This document shows, one piece after another, positions 19,689-27,848 of a stretch of DNA of 64,000 bases (the stretch's first letter is position 1; every line of letters starts with the position of its first letter). The DNA comes from Hydrogenophaga sp. (GTDB taxonomy: Bacteria > Pseudomonadota > Gammaproteobacteria > Burkholderiales > Burkholderiaceae_C): positions 1 to 64,000 of the forward strand of contig JAEUOT010000012.1 of NCBI GenBank assembly GCA_016790705.1, in the 5' to 3' direction. The notes under the pieces were generated by a model. The model was not told the origin of the DNA. It did no database searches and was given only the letters and a program-made list of their open reading frames with translations. A program made the position numbers and the translations under genes.

Positions 19689-20891
19689 ATGCCGCATCCC
19701 GTGACCCCGCTCGCGCTGACCGCCTACACACTGACCACCTGTCTTGGCCGCGGGCGCGATGCCCATCGGCATGCCTTGCATGCCGGCACTTCGGCGCTGG
19801 CACCCTGCGCCTTCGAGACAGTGCGGCTCGACACCTGGGTCGGGGAGGTTGCCGATGTCGACGGCCAGCGCCTGCCCGAGGCGCTGGCGCGCTACGACTG
19901 CCGCAACAACCGCCTCACGCTCATGGGCCTTGAAACCGATGGCTTCGGCGAACGCGTGCGCGAGGCCGCCGCCCGTTACGGGGCGGATCGCGTCGGCGTG
20001 TTCCTGGGCACCAGCACCGCCGGCATCCTGCAGACCGAGCTGGCCTACCGCCACCGCGACCCGGGCACCGGCGCGCTGCCCGACGATTTCCACTACCGCA
20101 CCACCCACAACGCCTTCTCGCTTGCCGAGTTCACGCGTGAGCATTTCGGGCTGGCCGGCATGGCGATGGCGATTTCCACCGCCTGTTCGTCCAGCGCCAA
20201 GGTGTTTGCCGCCGCCGCGCGCCAGCTTGCGCTGGGCACGATCGACGCGGCCATCGTCGGCGGCGTCGACACGCTGTGCCTGACCACGCTCTACGGCTTT
20301 GCCTCGCTGCAGCTCACGTCGAAGGCGCCCTGCCGGCCGTACGACGCGGCGCGCGACGGCATCTCGATCGGCGAGGGTGCGGCCTTCGCGCTGCTGGAGC
20401 GCGGCGGTTCGCCGGCGCCGGGCACGGTCATGCTGCTGGGTGTGGGCGAGTCGAGCGACGCGTACCACATGTCCTCGCCGCACCCCGAGGGCCTGGGCGC
20501 TCGCCTGGCGATGGAGGCCGCGCTGCGCTCGGCTGGCCTCACACCGCACGACATCGACTACATCAACCTACACGGCACTGCGACGCCGGCCAACGACGCC
20601 GCCGAGGGCAAGGCGGTGGCGGCGCTGTTCGGTGACCGCGTCCCGGGCAACTCGACCAAGGGCGCGACCGGCCACACGCTGGGCGCGGCCGGCGCCATCG
20701 AAGCCCTGATCTGTGCAATGGCCCTGACCGACGGCCGCTTGCCGGGCAGCCCGGGCACCGGTGCGCTCGACCCGTCGATACCGATCCGCTACCAGTTGCA
20801 GGGCGAGGACCGTGCGCTGCGCCATGCGCTGAGCAACTCGTTTGGTTTTGGTGGCAGCAACTGCTCGCTGATCCTGGGGGTGGCCGGATGA
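19689..20891 (+). CDS. Ketosynthase of KS/CLF pair 1
   Basis: A 400-residue KS with complete triad: Cys166 in STACSSSAK, His295 in NLHGTAT and His329 in GATGHTLGAAG. It overlaps the next gene, a chain-length factor, by four bases, so the two should form a heterodimer that elongates the polyene (ApeO/ApeC arrangement). The CRNNRL segment near residue 71 is shared with the second-half KS at 34109-35314. The preceding 57 bp contain no clear promoter. Confidence 0.92.
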   Translation: MPHPVTPLALTAYTLTTCLGRGRDAHRHALHAGTSALAPCAFETVRLDTWVGEVADVDGQRLPEALARYDCRNNRLTLMGLETDGFGERVREAAARYGADRVGVFLGTSTAGILQTELAYRHRDPGTGALPDDFHYRTTHNAFSLAEFTREHFGLAGMAMAISTACSSSAKVFAAAARQLALGTIDAAIVGGVDTLCLTTLYGFASLQLTSKAPCRPYDAARDGISIGEGAAFALLERGGSPAPGTVMLLGVGESSDAYHMSSPHPEGLGARLAMEAALRSAGLTPHDIDYINLHGTATPANDAAEGKAVAALFGDRVPGNSTKGATGHTLGAAGAIEALICAMALTDGRLPGSPGTGALDPSIPIRYQLQGEDRALRHALSNSFGFGGSNCSLILGVAG

Positions 20892-21688
20892 ATGCCCCTT
20901 CCTTGAAAGCCTTCGTCACTGGCATCGGCCTGATCGCCCCCGGGCTGCCCGACTGGCCGAGCGCTGCCGCCGTGCTGCGCGGTGAGCAGCCCCATGCGTC
21001 TGCCCCGACGGTGCTGCCGGTGCCCGAGCTGCTGCCGGCGGCCGAGCGGCGCCGTGCCAGCCGCGTCATCAAGCTCTCGCTCGGCGCTGGCCTCGAAGCG
21101 GTGAAGCAGGCGGGCGCCGACGCGTCGACGCTGGCCACCGTGTTCTCCGCCTCCGGTGCCGACGGCCACAACTGCCACGCGCTGTGCGAGCAACTGGCGG
21201 GCGAGGATCGCCAGATCTCGCCCACGCGCTTCCACAACTCGGTGCACAACGCTGCCGCCGGCTACTGGGGCATCGCCACCCGCGCGATGGCGCCGTGCCA
21301 GGTGATCGGCGCCTACGACGCCAGCTTCGGCGCCGGCCTGCTGGACGCGCTGGCGCAGGTGGCGGTCGATGGCCAGCCGGTGCTGCTGATCGCCTACGAC
21401 AGCGAGTACCCCGCGCCGCTGCACGCCAAGCGCGACACGCCCGACTGCGGCGCGGTGGCGCTGTTGCTGTCGCCGCGGGCCGAGGGCGCGTTGGGCGCGC
21501 TCACCGTGGTGCCGACAACCGAGCTCGCCGAGCCGATGCCGGACGCCTCGCTGGAAGTGCTGCGCACCTCGATTCCCGCGATGCGCGCGCTGCCGCTGCT
21601 GCGCCGCGTGGCGGCCGGGCAGGGCGGCGAGCTGGTGCTCGACTATCTGGCACCGATGCAATTGCGTGTGGACTGGCAGCCATGCTGA
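20888..21688 (+). CDS. KS-like chain-length factor 1 (no catalytic Cys)
   Basis: A 266-residue beta-ketoacyl synthase-like protein (PF13723 type). It keeps the SPTRFHNSVHNAAAGYW segment typical of the family but lacks the second half of a KS, including both catalytic His motifs. The position of the nucleophile reads GAYDASFGAG, with no Cys. It should pair with the KS encoded just upstream and set chain length. Its end overlaps the following dehydratase by seven bases. Confidence 0.88.
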   Translation: MNAPSLKAFVTGIGLIAPGLPDWPSAAAVLRGEQPHASAPTVLPVPELLPAAERRRASRVIKLSLGAGLEAVKQAGADASTLATVFSASGADGHNCHALCEQLAGEDRQISPTRFHNSVHNAAAGYWGIATRAMAPCQVIGAYDASFGAGLLDALAQVAVDGQPVLLIAYDSEYPAPLHAKRDTPDCGAVALLLSPRAEGALGALTVVPTTELAEPMPDASLEVLRTSIPAMRALPLLRRVAAGQGGELVLDYLAPMQLRVDWQPC

Positions 21689-22128
21689 GCGCACCGCTGG
21701 ACCACGGCTGGATCGCGGCCCACATCCCGCACCACGGCAGCATGTGCCTGCTGGACCGCGTGCTCGAATGGAGCGAGCAGCGCATCGTCTGCCAGGCCAT
21801 CAGCCACACCGACCCGGCCAACCCGTTGCGTGACGCCGGTCGCCTCGGGGCCGCCAATGGCGTGGAATACGCCGCCCAGGCGATGGCGGTGCACGGCGCG
21901 CTGCTGGCGCCAAGCGGCGCGGCGCCGACCCAGGGCTACCTCACCAGCGTGCGTGGCCTGAGCCTGCACGCTGACCGGCTCGACGACGTCGGCGGCCCGC
22001 TCACCGTCACGGCCGAACGCCTCTCGGGCGACGCGCGCCTGATCCTCTACCAGTTCCTGGTCCATAGCGGCGAGCGCTGCCTGCTTGAAGGTCGCGCTTC
22101 CGTGGTGCTTGACGCCCAGTCCTTATGA
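21682..22128 (+). CDS. Hotdog-fold 3-hydroxyacyl-ACP dehydratase (ApeP-like)
   Basis: A 148-residue hotdog protein starting IAAHIPHHGSMCLLDRV, the N-terminal pattern of 3-hydroxylacyl-ACP dehydratases found in aryl-polyene clusters. The His pair in IPHHGSM is the family hallmark. Together with the short dehydratase at 14063-14368 it matches the ApeI/ApeP pair, which act as a heterodimer in characterised systems; that pairing is inferred here. It overlaps CLF 1 by seven and the ketoreductase by four bases. Confidence 0.85.
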   Translation: MLSAPLDHGWIAAHIPHHGSMCLLDRVLEWSEQRIVCQAISHTDPANPLRDAGRLGAANGVEYAAQAMAVHGALLAPSGAAPTQGYLTSVRGLSLHADRLDDVGGPLTVTAERLSGDARLILYQFLVHSGERCLLEGRASVVLDAQSL

Positions 22129-22862
22129 ACACTGCAATCCAGCGCCGTCGCGCACTCGTCACCGGTGGCAGCGGCGGCATCGGCGCCGCGATCTGCGAAC
22201 GCCTCGCCGCCGACGGCCACCACGTCATCGTGCACGCCAACCGTGGCCTGGAAAAGGCCCAGGCCCTGGTGGAAAAGATCAACGCAGCCGGCGGCAGCGC
22301 CGAGGCCGTGGCCTTCGACATCACCGACCGCGCCGCGACCGCCGCGGCGCTCGAAGCGCTGGTCGATGTGGCCCCGATCCAGATCCTGGTCAACAACGCC
22401 GGCATCCACGACGACGCCGTGTTCCCCGGCATGACGGGCGAGCAGTGGGACCGGGTGCTCGACGTCTCACTCAACGGCTTCTTCAACGTCACCCAGCCGC
22501 TGACCATGCCGATGATGCGCACCCGCTGGGGCCGCATCGTCAGCGTGTCGTCGGTCGCCGCTGTCGCCGGCAACCGGGGGCAGGTCAACTACGCGGCCGC
22601 CAAGGGCGCGCTGCACGCGGCCAGCAAGTCGCTGGCGCTGGAGCTGGCCAGCCGTGGCGTGACGGTCAATGTGGTCGCGCCCGGGCTGATCGCCACCGGC
22701 ATGATCGAGGGCAGTTTCGACGCCGATGCGGTCAAGCGCATGGTGCCGATGCAGCGGGTCGGCCAGCCCGCCGAGGTCGCCCATCTGGTGGCCTTCCTGG
22801 CGTCCGACCAGGCCGGCTACATCTCGGGACAGGTGATCTCGATCAATGGCGCCATGATCTGA
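22125..22862 (+). CDS. 3-oxoacyl-ACP reductase, FabG-like (ApeQ-like)
   Basis: A 245-residue short-chain dehydrogenase that would reduce the 3-oxo group with NADPH after each condensation. The cofactor motif is TGGSGGIG (13-20), NNAG is at 90-93, and the catalytic residues are Ser142/143, Tyr156 and Lys160. With the KS/CLF pairs, dehydratases and ACPs it completes one full polyene extension cycle; an enoyl reductase is absent, as expected for a product that keeps its double bonds. Confidence 0.93.
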   Translation: MNTAIQRRRALVTGGSGGIGAAICERLAADGHHVIVHANRGLEKAQALVEKINAAGGSAEAVAFDITDRAATAAALEALVDVAPIQILVNNAGIHDDAVFPGMTGEQWDRVLDVSLNGFFNVTQPLTMPMMRTRWGRIVSVSSVAAVAGNRGQVNYAAAKGALHAASKSLALELASRGVTVNVVAPGLIATGMIEGSFDADAVKRMVPMQRVGQPAEVAHLVAFLASDQAGYISGQVISINGAMI

Positions 22863-22878
22863 CCAGGAGGCGGACCTG

Positions 22879-23373
22879 ATGAAACCTGTGCTTCGACTTG
22901 TGCGCGCTGTCGCCACCGGCATGACAGCCCTCGGTGCCCTGCTGGGCAGCGCGTCGGCGATGGCGGCCGACGAGGATGTCATGGCCGCCGCCCGCGCCTG
23001 CATGCGCGCCTGGGGACAACATCCCTTCACCGACACGCCGCCCCTGCGCACGCTCGCAGGCGCGGTGCGGGTGATGGGCCGGGGACCGTCGATTGCGGAC
23101 CGCGAGGCCACCGACTTTCCGGTGCTGGTCGTGGTGCAGCCCGGCGTGAACGTGATGGGGGGCTCCGAACTGGAGCTGCTCAATCCCAACGGCTGGTACT
23201 GCCTGCGCGCTGCGGTGAATGTCATGGGCGGCATGGACATCAAGCTGCAGTGCAACGCCCAGCTCGCTTCGGCCACCACCGGCACCACCGTCATGAGCGG
23301 TGAAAACGCGGCCAGGGGCGTGACGGTGATGGGAGCGATCACGGTGCAGCGGGTGGGCTGCGCCAGGAACTGA
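22879..23373 (+). CDS. Secreted protein with repeated VMGG motif, unknown function
   Basis: A 164-residue protein with a signal peptide ending about SASAMA (residues 23-29). The mature part holds repeated short strands: VMGRGPSI, NVMGGSELEL, NVMGGMDIKL, TTVMSGEN and VTVMGAIT. The spacing and the NPNGWYCLR segment between two of them recall the beta-strand repeats of LiaF-like/DUF1707-associated cell-envelope domains (GG-hydrophobic-turn-GW). It starts 16 bp after the ketoreductase behind a strong AGGAGG ribosome site, so it may be the last gene of pigment operon 1. Three cysteines in the mature part could form disulfides. No function is assigned. Confidence 0.65.
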   Translation: MKPVLRLVRAVATGMTALGALLGSASAMAADEDVMAAARACMRAWGQHPFTDTPPLRTLAGAVRVMGRGPSIADREATDFPVLVVVQPGVNVMGGSELELLNPNGWYCLRAAVNVMGGMDIKLQCNAQLASATTGTTVMSGENAARGVTVMGAITVQRVGCARN

Positions 23374-23391
23374 ATTCGCCGCGCCAGGGCG

Positions 23392-25131
23392 TCACGCGAC
23401 CTTCGTCACAGGCAGCTCCTGGGCGGGTGCTGCGGCAGAGGGCATCGGGGCGTTTGGCACGGCTTCGCGCGCTGCCGTGGCCTGCGCGGCGTTTTGCCAG
23501 TGGGCTTGCTCCGACACACCCAGAGCCTGGGCCACCAGGATTTCGCGCAGCGGGGGATGTTCCTGCTGCATCGCGATGCTGCTGGCGTCCTTGCTGAGCC
23601 TGAACGCCGTGGCCGGGCCTTGCTCCGCATAACGCGCCTGTAGAGCGACCGACGCGGCAGCGAGCGTGTTCGTCTGTGTCTTGCTCATGCCAAGTTCCCG
23701 CAGGCGCGAACCCAACTGGTCCCTGAACAGCTCGGCGGTGGCGAGCGGATCGGCGTCGTGAGGGATGGTTGTCTTGGCGCCTTCCCGCACCCGCGTGGGT
23801 TCGGGGTAGGGCGGCGGCGTCAGTCGCTGGTCGAGCGAATGGCGCAAAGGCTCGCTGCTCCCGGGAGGGAGCTTGCGATGCAGCATGCGCCTGGTGTGCC
23901 CGTGTCCATCGTCCTGGAACAGGTGGAAATCGACCAGGCCCGGGGGTTGATTGCCCTCGCGCCGCTCGACCATGACCGCGCTCACCGGTTGTCCGCCGTG
24001 CCCGGGATAGGTCTTGCGCCAGACGGTGCCGCCCGCGCTGTGAAACACCTTCCAGCCATCGGACGCCCGTGTGGTTTCTTCCAGCGCTGTCGAGGCCAGT
24101 TGGCGCTTCGCATTCAGCCCCTGTCGGGGGTTGTGGGTGACCGGATAGTCTGCGGTTTGAGCCACGACGTCGGCCATCACCGAGCCCAGGGGCGACAACG
24201 CGCGGGCGACCGGGCTGCGGCCTGCCCGGGCGATGTCGTCTGTGTACGGGATGTCCCGTTCGTGGTGGATCGTGGCCCGACCGTCGTAGCGGCTCTGTGC
24301 GCGGACATCCGCGATCGGCAGGCCGCTTGTCCTGAACCATTCGGTCGACGCTTCGAGGACGCGAGCGGCGATACCGTGGTCAAGACCGCCGCCGATGTTG
24401 CAGTGGTTGCCCATGACTTCCACGGTCGTGGCGCCAGGGTGATGCGAGTGGTCCACGCCCTTGAACCAGGTCCGGTACTCATTTTGTGCCCGCACCACGG
24501 TGATGTTTTTGGAGGTCGGCGAGAAGGCCGAGTTGCCGTCGTAGCCGGTGGTCACAGGGTCGAAGACCATCGCGCCCGCCAGGCCGAGTTGGCCGGGTGG
24601 GATGAGGTTGTTTCCGGTCCTTGGGTCGCTGAGCCCTTTCTCATACAGCAACTGACTGAACACAGCAGCCGTACCGACACCGCGACTGAAGGCGGTGGCC
24701 ATGACTTTCAGTGAATCCGCTGGCGTGGCTTCGGGGTGGGCGCGCAGCCAGTCTGAAGCTTCTCTCTCAAAATGCGCGTATGCCTGCCGCGCGGTGTCTT
24801 TGATCTCTGCTGTGGGCGCAAGCGCATCCGCAAACCCTCTGGCTCCGCGATCGGCGCCAACGCCCCGGTAGTAGTGCGTCTTGAAGTTGTGGTTGTCCTT
24901 CGCGCGCGGCTCCATTTGCGACCACAGTTCGGCCACATTGGTGGGCAGCGGGTTGCCCGAGAGTTTCAGGTTGTCCTTGTCGTTGTTGGTGCCGTCGAAA
25001 TGGGCTACGAACACGAACTGCTTGCCGGATCTGGTGTCCACCTGCGGTGTTGGCGCGCGGGCCACTGCGTCGACTTGGGTGTCCAGGGCGGTGCGCTCTG
25101 CTGTATTGAGGTGCTTGATCACCTCGCTCAC
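23392..25131 (-). CDS. DUF2235/Tle1-like lipase effector with XVIPCD-like C-terminus
   Basis: A 579-residue predicted antibacterial lipase. The N-terminal alpha/beta-hydrolase has FDGTNND (45-51), the nucleophile elbow AFSRG with Ser149, VFDPVTTG with Asp191, and GNHCNIGGG with His243, a plausible Ser-Asp-His triad of the DUF2235 (Tle1) family. Residues about 460-555 (from DPLATAELFRDQL through the Gln- and Ala-rich end) resemble the XVIPCD signal that directs Xanthomonadales-type T4SS effectors; this is by pattern, not by search. No signal peptide. The GTG start at 25131 overlaps the stop of the lipoprotein gene. GC content is clearly below that of the flanking pigment genes, suggesting transfer. 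A T6SS-delivered Tle1 is the alternative. Confidence 0.75.
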   Translation of the reverse strand: MSEVIKHLNTAERTALDTQVDAVARAPTPQVDTRSGKQFVFVAHFDGTNNDKDNLKLSGNPLPTNVAELWSQMEPRAKDNHNFKTHYYRGVGADRGARGFADALAPTAEIKDTARQAYAHFEREASDWLRAHPEATPADSLKVMATAFSRGVGTAAVFSQLLYEKGLSDPRTGNNLIPPGQLGLAGAMVFDPVTTGYDGNSAFSPTSKNITVVRAQNEYRTWFKGVDHSHHPGATTVEVMGNHCNIGGGLDHGIAARVLEASTEWFRTSGLPIADVRAQSRYDGRATIHHERDIPYTDDIARAGRSPVARALSPLGSVMADVVAQTADYPVTHNPRQGLNAKRQLASTALEETTRASDGWKVFHSAGGTVWRKTYPGHGGQPVSAVMVERREGNQPPGLVDFHLFQDDGHGHTRRMLHRKLPPGSSEPLRHSLDQRLTPPPYPEPTRVREGAKTTIPHDADPLATAELFRDQLGSRLRELGMSKTQTNTLAAASVALQARYAEQGPATAFRLSKDASSIAMQQEHPPLREILVAQALGVSEQAHWQNAAQATAAREAVPNAPMPSAAAPAQELPVTKVA

Positions 25132-25706
25132 GGCTTGGCCCTCTGGGCAGCTTCACGTGCAGCACGGGCGCTGGGGTAGCCGCCGCGCACCTTCGGTGGC
25201 GCGTTATCGGGGTAGAGCGTCTTGACGTCCAGAAAAGAGACGCTGTCTGGCCCGTTGGCCGGTTTTCCCGGTGGCAGATAGTTGAGCTTGGTCTCTGTAT
25301 CGTACGGAGGAACCAGATACACATACAGCTGGTTCTCATCGATCAGGAAATAGATGTCCGTGCCGTGCATCTCCTTGGCCGACGGCAGCCGCTTCTTGAG
25401 ATCCACCCGGTCTTCGTAGACCTTCTGTGTCGCCTTGTCCCGCCACTTGACGTACAGGAAGTCACCGATGGGCATGTCGCCAGACATGTTCCCGCATTCG
25501 CCCCGCTTGGCCTGGCCCGTATCCACTTCGTGCTGAGTGTGTGCCCCAAGCCCATCGCCATAGGTGCAGTCGATGATGTCGACATCGGGCATGTCCACCG
25601 CCTGGTTGTAGGCCAGGCCGTGAAACGCAAACCGTCGTTGGTCACCGCACCCCGGTTGCGCACCCATGAGCAGTCCCGCGAAAAGCACCCAGAGCAAACG
25701 CCGCAT
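25128..25706 (-). CDS. Predicted periplasmic lipoprotein, likely immunity to adjacent lipase
   Basis: A 192-residue protein with an N-terminal signal (RRLLWVLFAGLLMGAQPGC) ending in a possible lipobox Cys21; the residues before the Cys (QPG) are a poor but acceptable match. The mature part has about six cysteines and histidines and strands such as LYVKWRD and IYFLIDENQLYVYLV that recall DUF3304-type lipoproteins encoded beside Tle1 lipases. The ATG at 25706 is chosen since it starts the signal peptide. The gene precedes and overlaps the effector by four bases, so immunity is translated first. The assignment as an immunity protein rests on context. GC is low here too. Confidence 0.65.
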   Translation of the reverse strand: MRRLLWVLFAGLLMGAQPGCGDQRRFAFHGLAYNQAVDMPDVDIIDCTYGDGLGAHTQHEVDTGQAKRGECGNMSGDMPIGDFLYVKWRDKATQKVYEDRVDLKKRLPSAKEMHGTDIYFLIDENQLYVYLVPPYDTETKLNYLPPGKPANGPDSVSFLDVKTLYPDNAPPKVRGGYPSARAAREAAQRAKP

Positions 25707-25908
25707 CACCGTCTCGCCTTCCGGACACGGCGATGTCTGCACCGAATCAGATGTGGTGTGTGCGCTGCTTGTTGACGGATCGGGTTCATTGACGGCTCCC
25801 TTGCGCCGGTGGTGGACCACCGGTCGCTTGCACATCGGCGCGTCGCCGACAGGTGATCGATGCTAACGTCGAACGCCGCAAACAGCCCTTGTTGCGCGGG
25901 CCATCTGG

Positions 25909-27087
25909 TTACTTTTTGCGCGCCATCCGCGGCGCCACCATCGGCACCGTCAGCATCGTGCTGGCCACCGCCATCAGCAGCAGCGCGGTGAAGCTCTCGC
26001 TGGTGATGATGTGTTTGTCCAGCAGGATGTTGGCGAAGATGATCATGATCAGCGCCTTGGTCTGCAGCAGCCAGCCGATGATGCCGGCCTCGCCCGGCGC
26101 CCAGCCCAGCACGCGCCCGGCGATGCGCACTCCGATCAGCTTGCCCGCCACCGACACGGCCAGCAGCAGACCCGCCGCAGCAAACACCTCTACACCGCCC
26201 ACGGCCCAGTTGGTGCGCAGGCCGGTCGAGAGAAAGAACACCGGCATCATCACCAGCAGCACGTGGTGGCGCAATTGGTCCAGCTTGTCCTGGTTGAACC
26301 AGTGGGCGTCCATGATGGCGCCGGCCAGGAAGGCGCCGACCATGAAGTGCAGACCGGACCAGTCCGCCCCGAAGCCACACAGGGCCAGCCAGATCAGCGA
26401 CACGTACCAGCGGTCGCGCTCCTGCAGCCAGGCCATCAGCCGCCGGAAGCCCCAGCCCAGCACGATGAAGCCCACGAGGAAGGCCGCCTGTCTGCCGATG
26501 CGGTTCCAGTCCATCAGGATCAGCGCCAGCACGCCCCAGATCGCGATGTCGTCTAGGCTGGCGTAACGCAGGATGCGCTGGCCCAGCGGCTGGCGCAGGA
26601 TGTCGAGCTTTTCCATCAGCAGGATCAGGATCGGCAGCGCCGTGACCGCGCAGGCCATGCCGATGCCGGTCACGAACTGCCACTGCTGAGCCTGCGCGCC
26701 GATCCAGCCCGGGAACTGCAGCAGCACCAGCGCCGCCCCGCATCCCAGCAGCAGCGGCGAACCCAGCGCCAGGCCGGCGGTGACGCCGCTTTCCCGGCGG
26801 TGTTTCCAGGCCTGTCCGAGGTCCAGCTCGACGCCGGCGATCATCACGAACAGCATGACCGCCCACCAGGCAATACCGTTGAGCGACTGCACCACGGTCG
26901 GCGCAAACACGAACTGGTAGTACTCGGGCGACCACTTGCCCAGCACCCCGGGCCCCAGCAGGATGCCCATGATGATCTGCACCACCACCAGCGGCGCAAA
27001 GTAGTCGGTGTTGAACACCCGCCACACCACCCAGGGCAGGCTGAAGATGATCAGCATCGCGATCAGGAAGACTTCGGTCGTGTTCAT
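25909..27087 (-). CDS. Cation:proton antiporter (CPA2 family)
   Basis: A 392-residue membrane protein with about twelve hydrophobic helices, matching the Na+/H+ or K+/H+ exchanger domain (KefB/NapA type) without any C-terminal TrkA or CASPASE-like regulatory domain. The segment ASLDDIAIWGVL carries the conserved Asp-Asp pair needed for ion exchange in this family. It is the last gene of pigment operon 2 and its start overlaps the methyltransferase stop by four bases. Why the pigment operon encodes an antiporter is unclear; it may support pigment export or pH balance. Confidence 0.88.
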   Translation of the reverse strand: MNTTEVFLIAMLIIFSLPWVVWRVFNTDYFAPLVVVQIIMGILLGPGVLGKWSPEYYQFVFAPTVVQSLNGIAWWAVMLFVMIAGVELDLGQAWKHRRESGVTAGLALGSPLLLGCGAALVLLQFPGWIGAQAQQWQFVTGIGMACAVTALPILILLMEKLDILRQPLGQRILRYASLDDIAIWGVLALILMDWNRIGRQAAFLVGFIVLGWGFRRLMAWLQERDRWYVSLIWLALCGFGADWSGLHFMVGAFLAGAIMDAHWFNQDKLDQLRHHVLLVMMPVFFLSTGLRTNWAVGGVEVFAAAGLLLAVSVAGKLIGVRIAGRVLGWAPGEAGIIGWLLQTKALIMIIFANILLDKHIITSESFTALLLMAVASTMLTVPMVAPRMARKK

Positions 27088-27842
27088 GCGGGCCTGATTC
27101 CGGTGTACTCGCGGAAGATGCCCAGTGAGACCGAACAGTCGACCTGCTTGAAACCCGCTCGGCGCAGGGCGTCGAGGATGGCATCGGGGTCCAGCGCCGC
27201 CTCGATGGTGTCACCGTAGTAGGCCCACAGCCGGCCGACGTCGGCGTGCCGTCCACTCACGCGCGCCAGCAAGGGGACCAGCACCGAGATGTGGAACCAC
27301 AGGAGCCCCCGCAGCAGGCGGCCGCGGGGACGGCTGATTTCCATGAGGCAGACCTTGCCGCCCGGTTTGAGCACGCGCAGGTATTCGGAGAACGCCCGGT
27401 CGATGTCGCCCACATGGCGCAACGCGTATCCCATGGACAGGAAGTCGACCTGCGCATCGGGCAGGGGGATCGACTCCGCGTAACCCTCCAGCGTCTCGAC
27501 CGAGACCTTCTTGCGCAGTTCGGCCAACATGCCCGGCGAAGGGTCGAGCGCGACCACCCGGCCCCCGGGGCCGACGAGCGCGACACCGGCCACCGTGACC
27601 AGGCCGGTGCCGGCCGCGACATCCAGCAGCGTCATGCCCTCGACCAGCCCGTTGCGGCGCAGGACCTCCCGCCGGTACCAGGCGCCGCTGCCCAGCGCTG
27701 TCAGCGCCTCCGCGCTGTCGTAGCCGCCGGCGGCCTCGTCGAACATGGCCTGTGTGACGCGGCGGCGTTCGTCCTCGCTGCGAAAGTAGGGGCGCAGGCG
27801 CGGATCGTCCTTGAGTGCGCCGTGGGGTGACTTGTCGTCCAT
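27084..27842 (-). CDS. UbiE/COQ5-like SAM methyltransferase in pigment operon
   Basis: A 252-residue class I methyltransferase. SAM motif I is LLDVAAGTG (72-80), the acidic residue of motif II is in ALDPSPGM, and LKPGGKVCLMEIS is the usual post-II motif. It resembles UbiE/Coq5 enzymes, but in this operon it would more likely methylate the aryl head group (an ApeB-like role), as methoxylated or methylated heads are common in aryl polyenes. It lies between the antiporter and the glycosyltransferase genes, in the same direction and almost without gaps. Confidence 0.88.
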   Translation of the reverse strand: MDDKSPHGALKDDPRLRPYFRSEDERRRVTQAMFDEAAGGYDSAEALTALGSGAWYRREVLRRNGLVEGMTLLDVAAGTGLVTVAGVALVGPGGRVVALDPSPGMLAELRKKVSVETLEGYAESIPLPDAQVDFLSMGYALRHVGDIDRAFSEYLRVLKPGGKVCLMEISRPRGRLLRGLLWFHISVLVPLLARVSGRHADVGRLWAYYGDTIEAALDPDAILDALRRAGFKQVDCSVSLGIFREYTGIRPA

Positions 27843-27848
27843 GTCGGG

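Noticed and set aside
23392-25131. Firm label as T6SS effector
   Set aside because: DUF2235 lipases are often T6SS effectors, but no VgrG, PAAR or adaptor gene is adjacent and the C-terminus looks like a T4SS signal, so the delivery route is left open.
25707-25835. Longer N-terminus of the lipoprotein gene
   Set aside because: The extra residues precede the signal peptide and lipobox and would block export; the ATG at 25706 fits.
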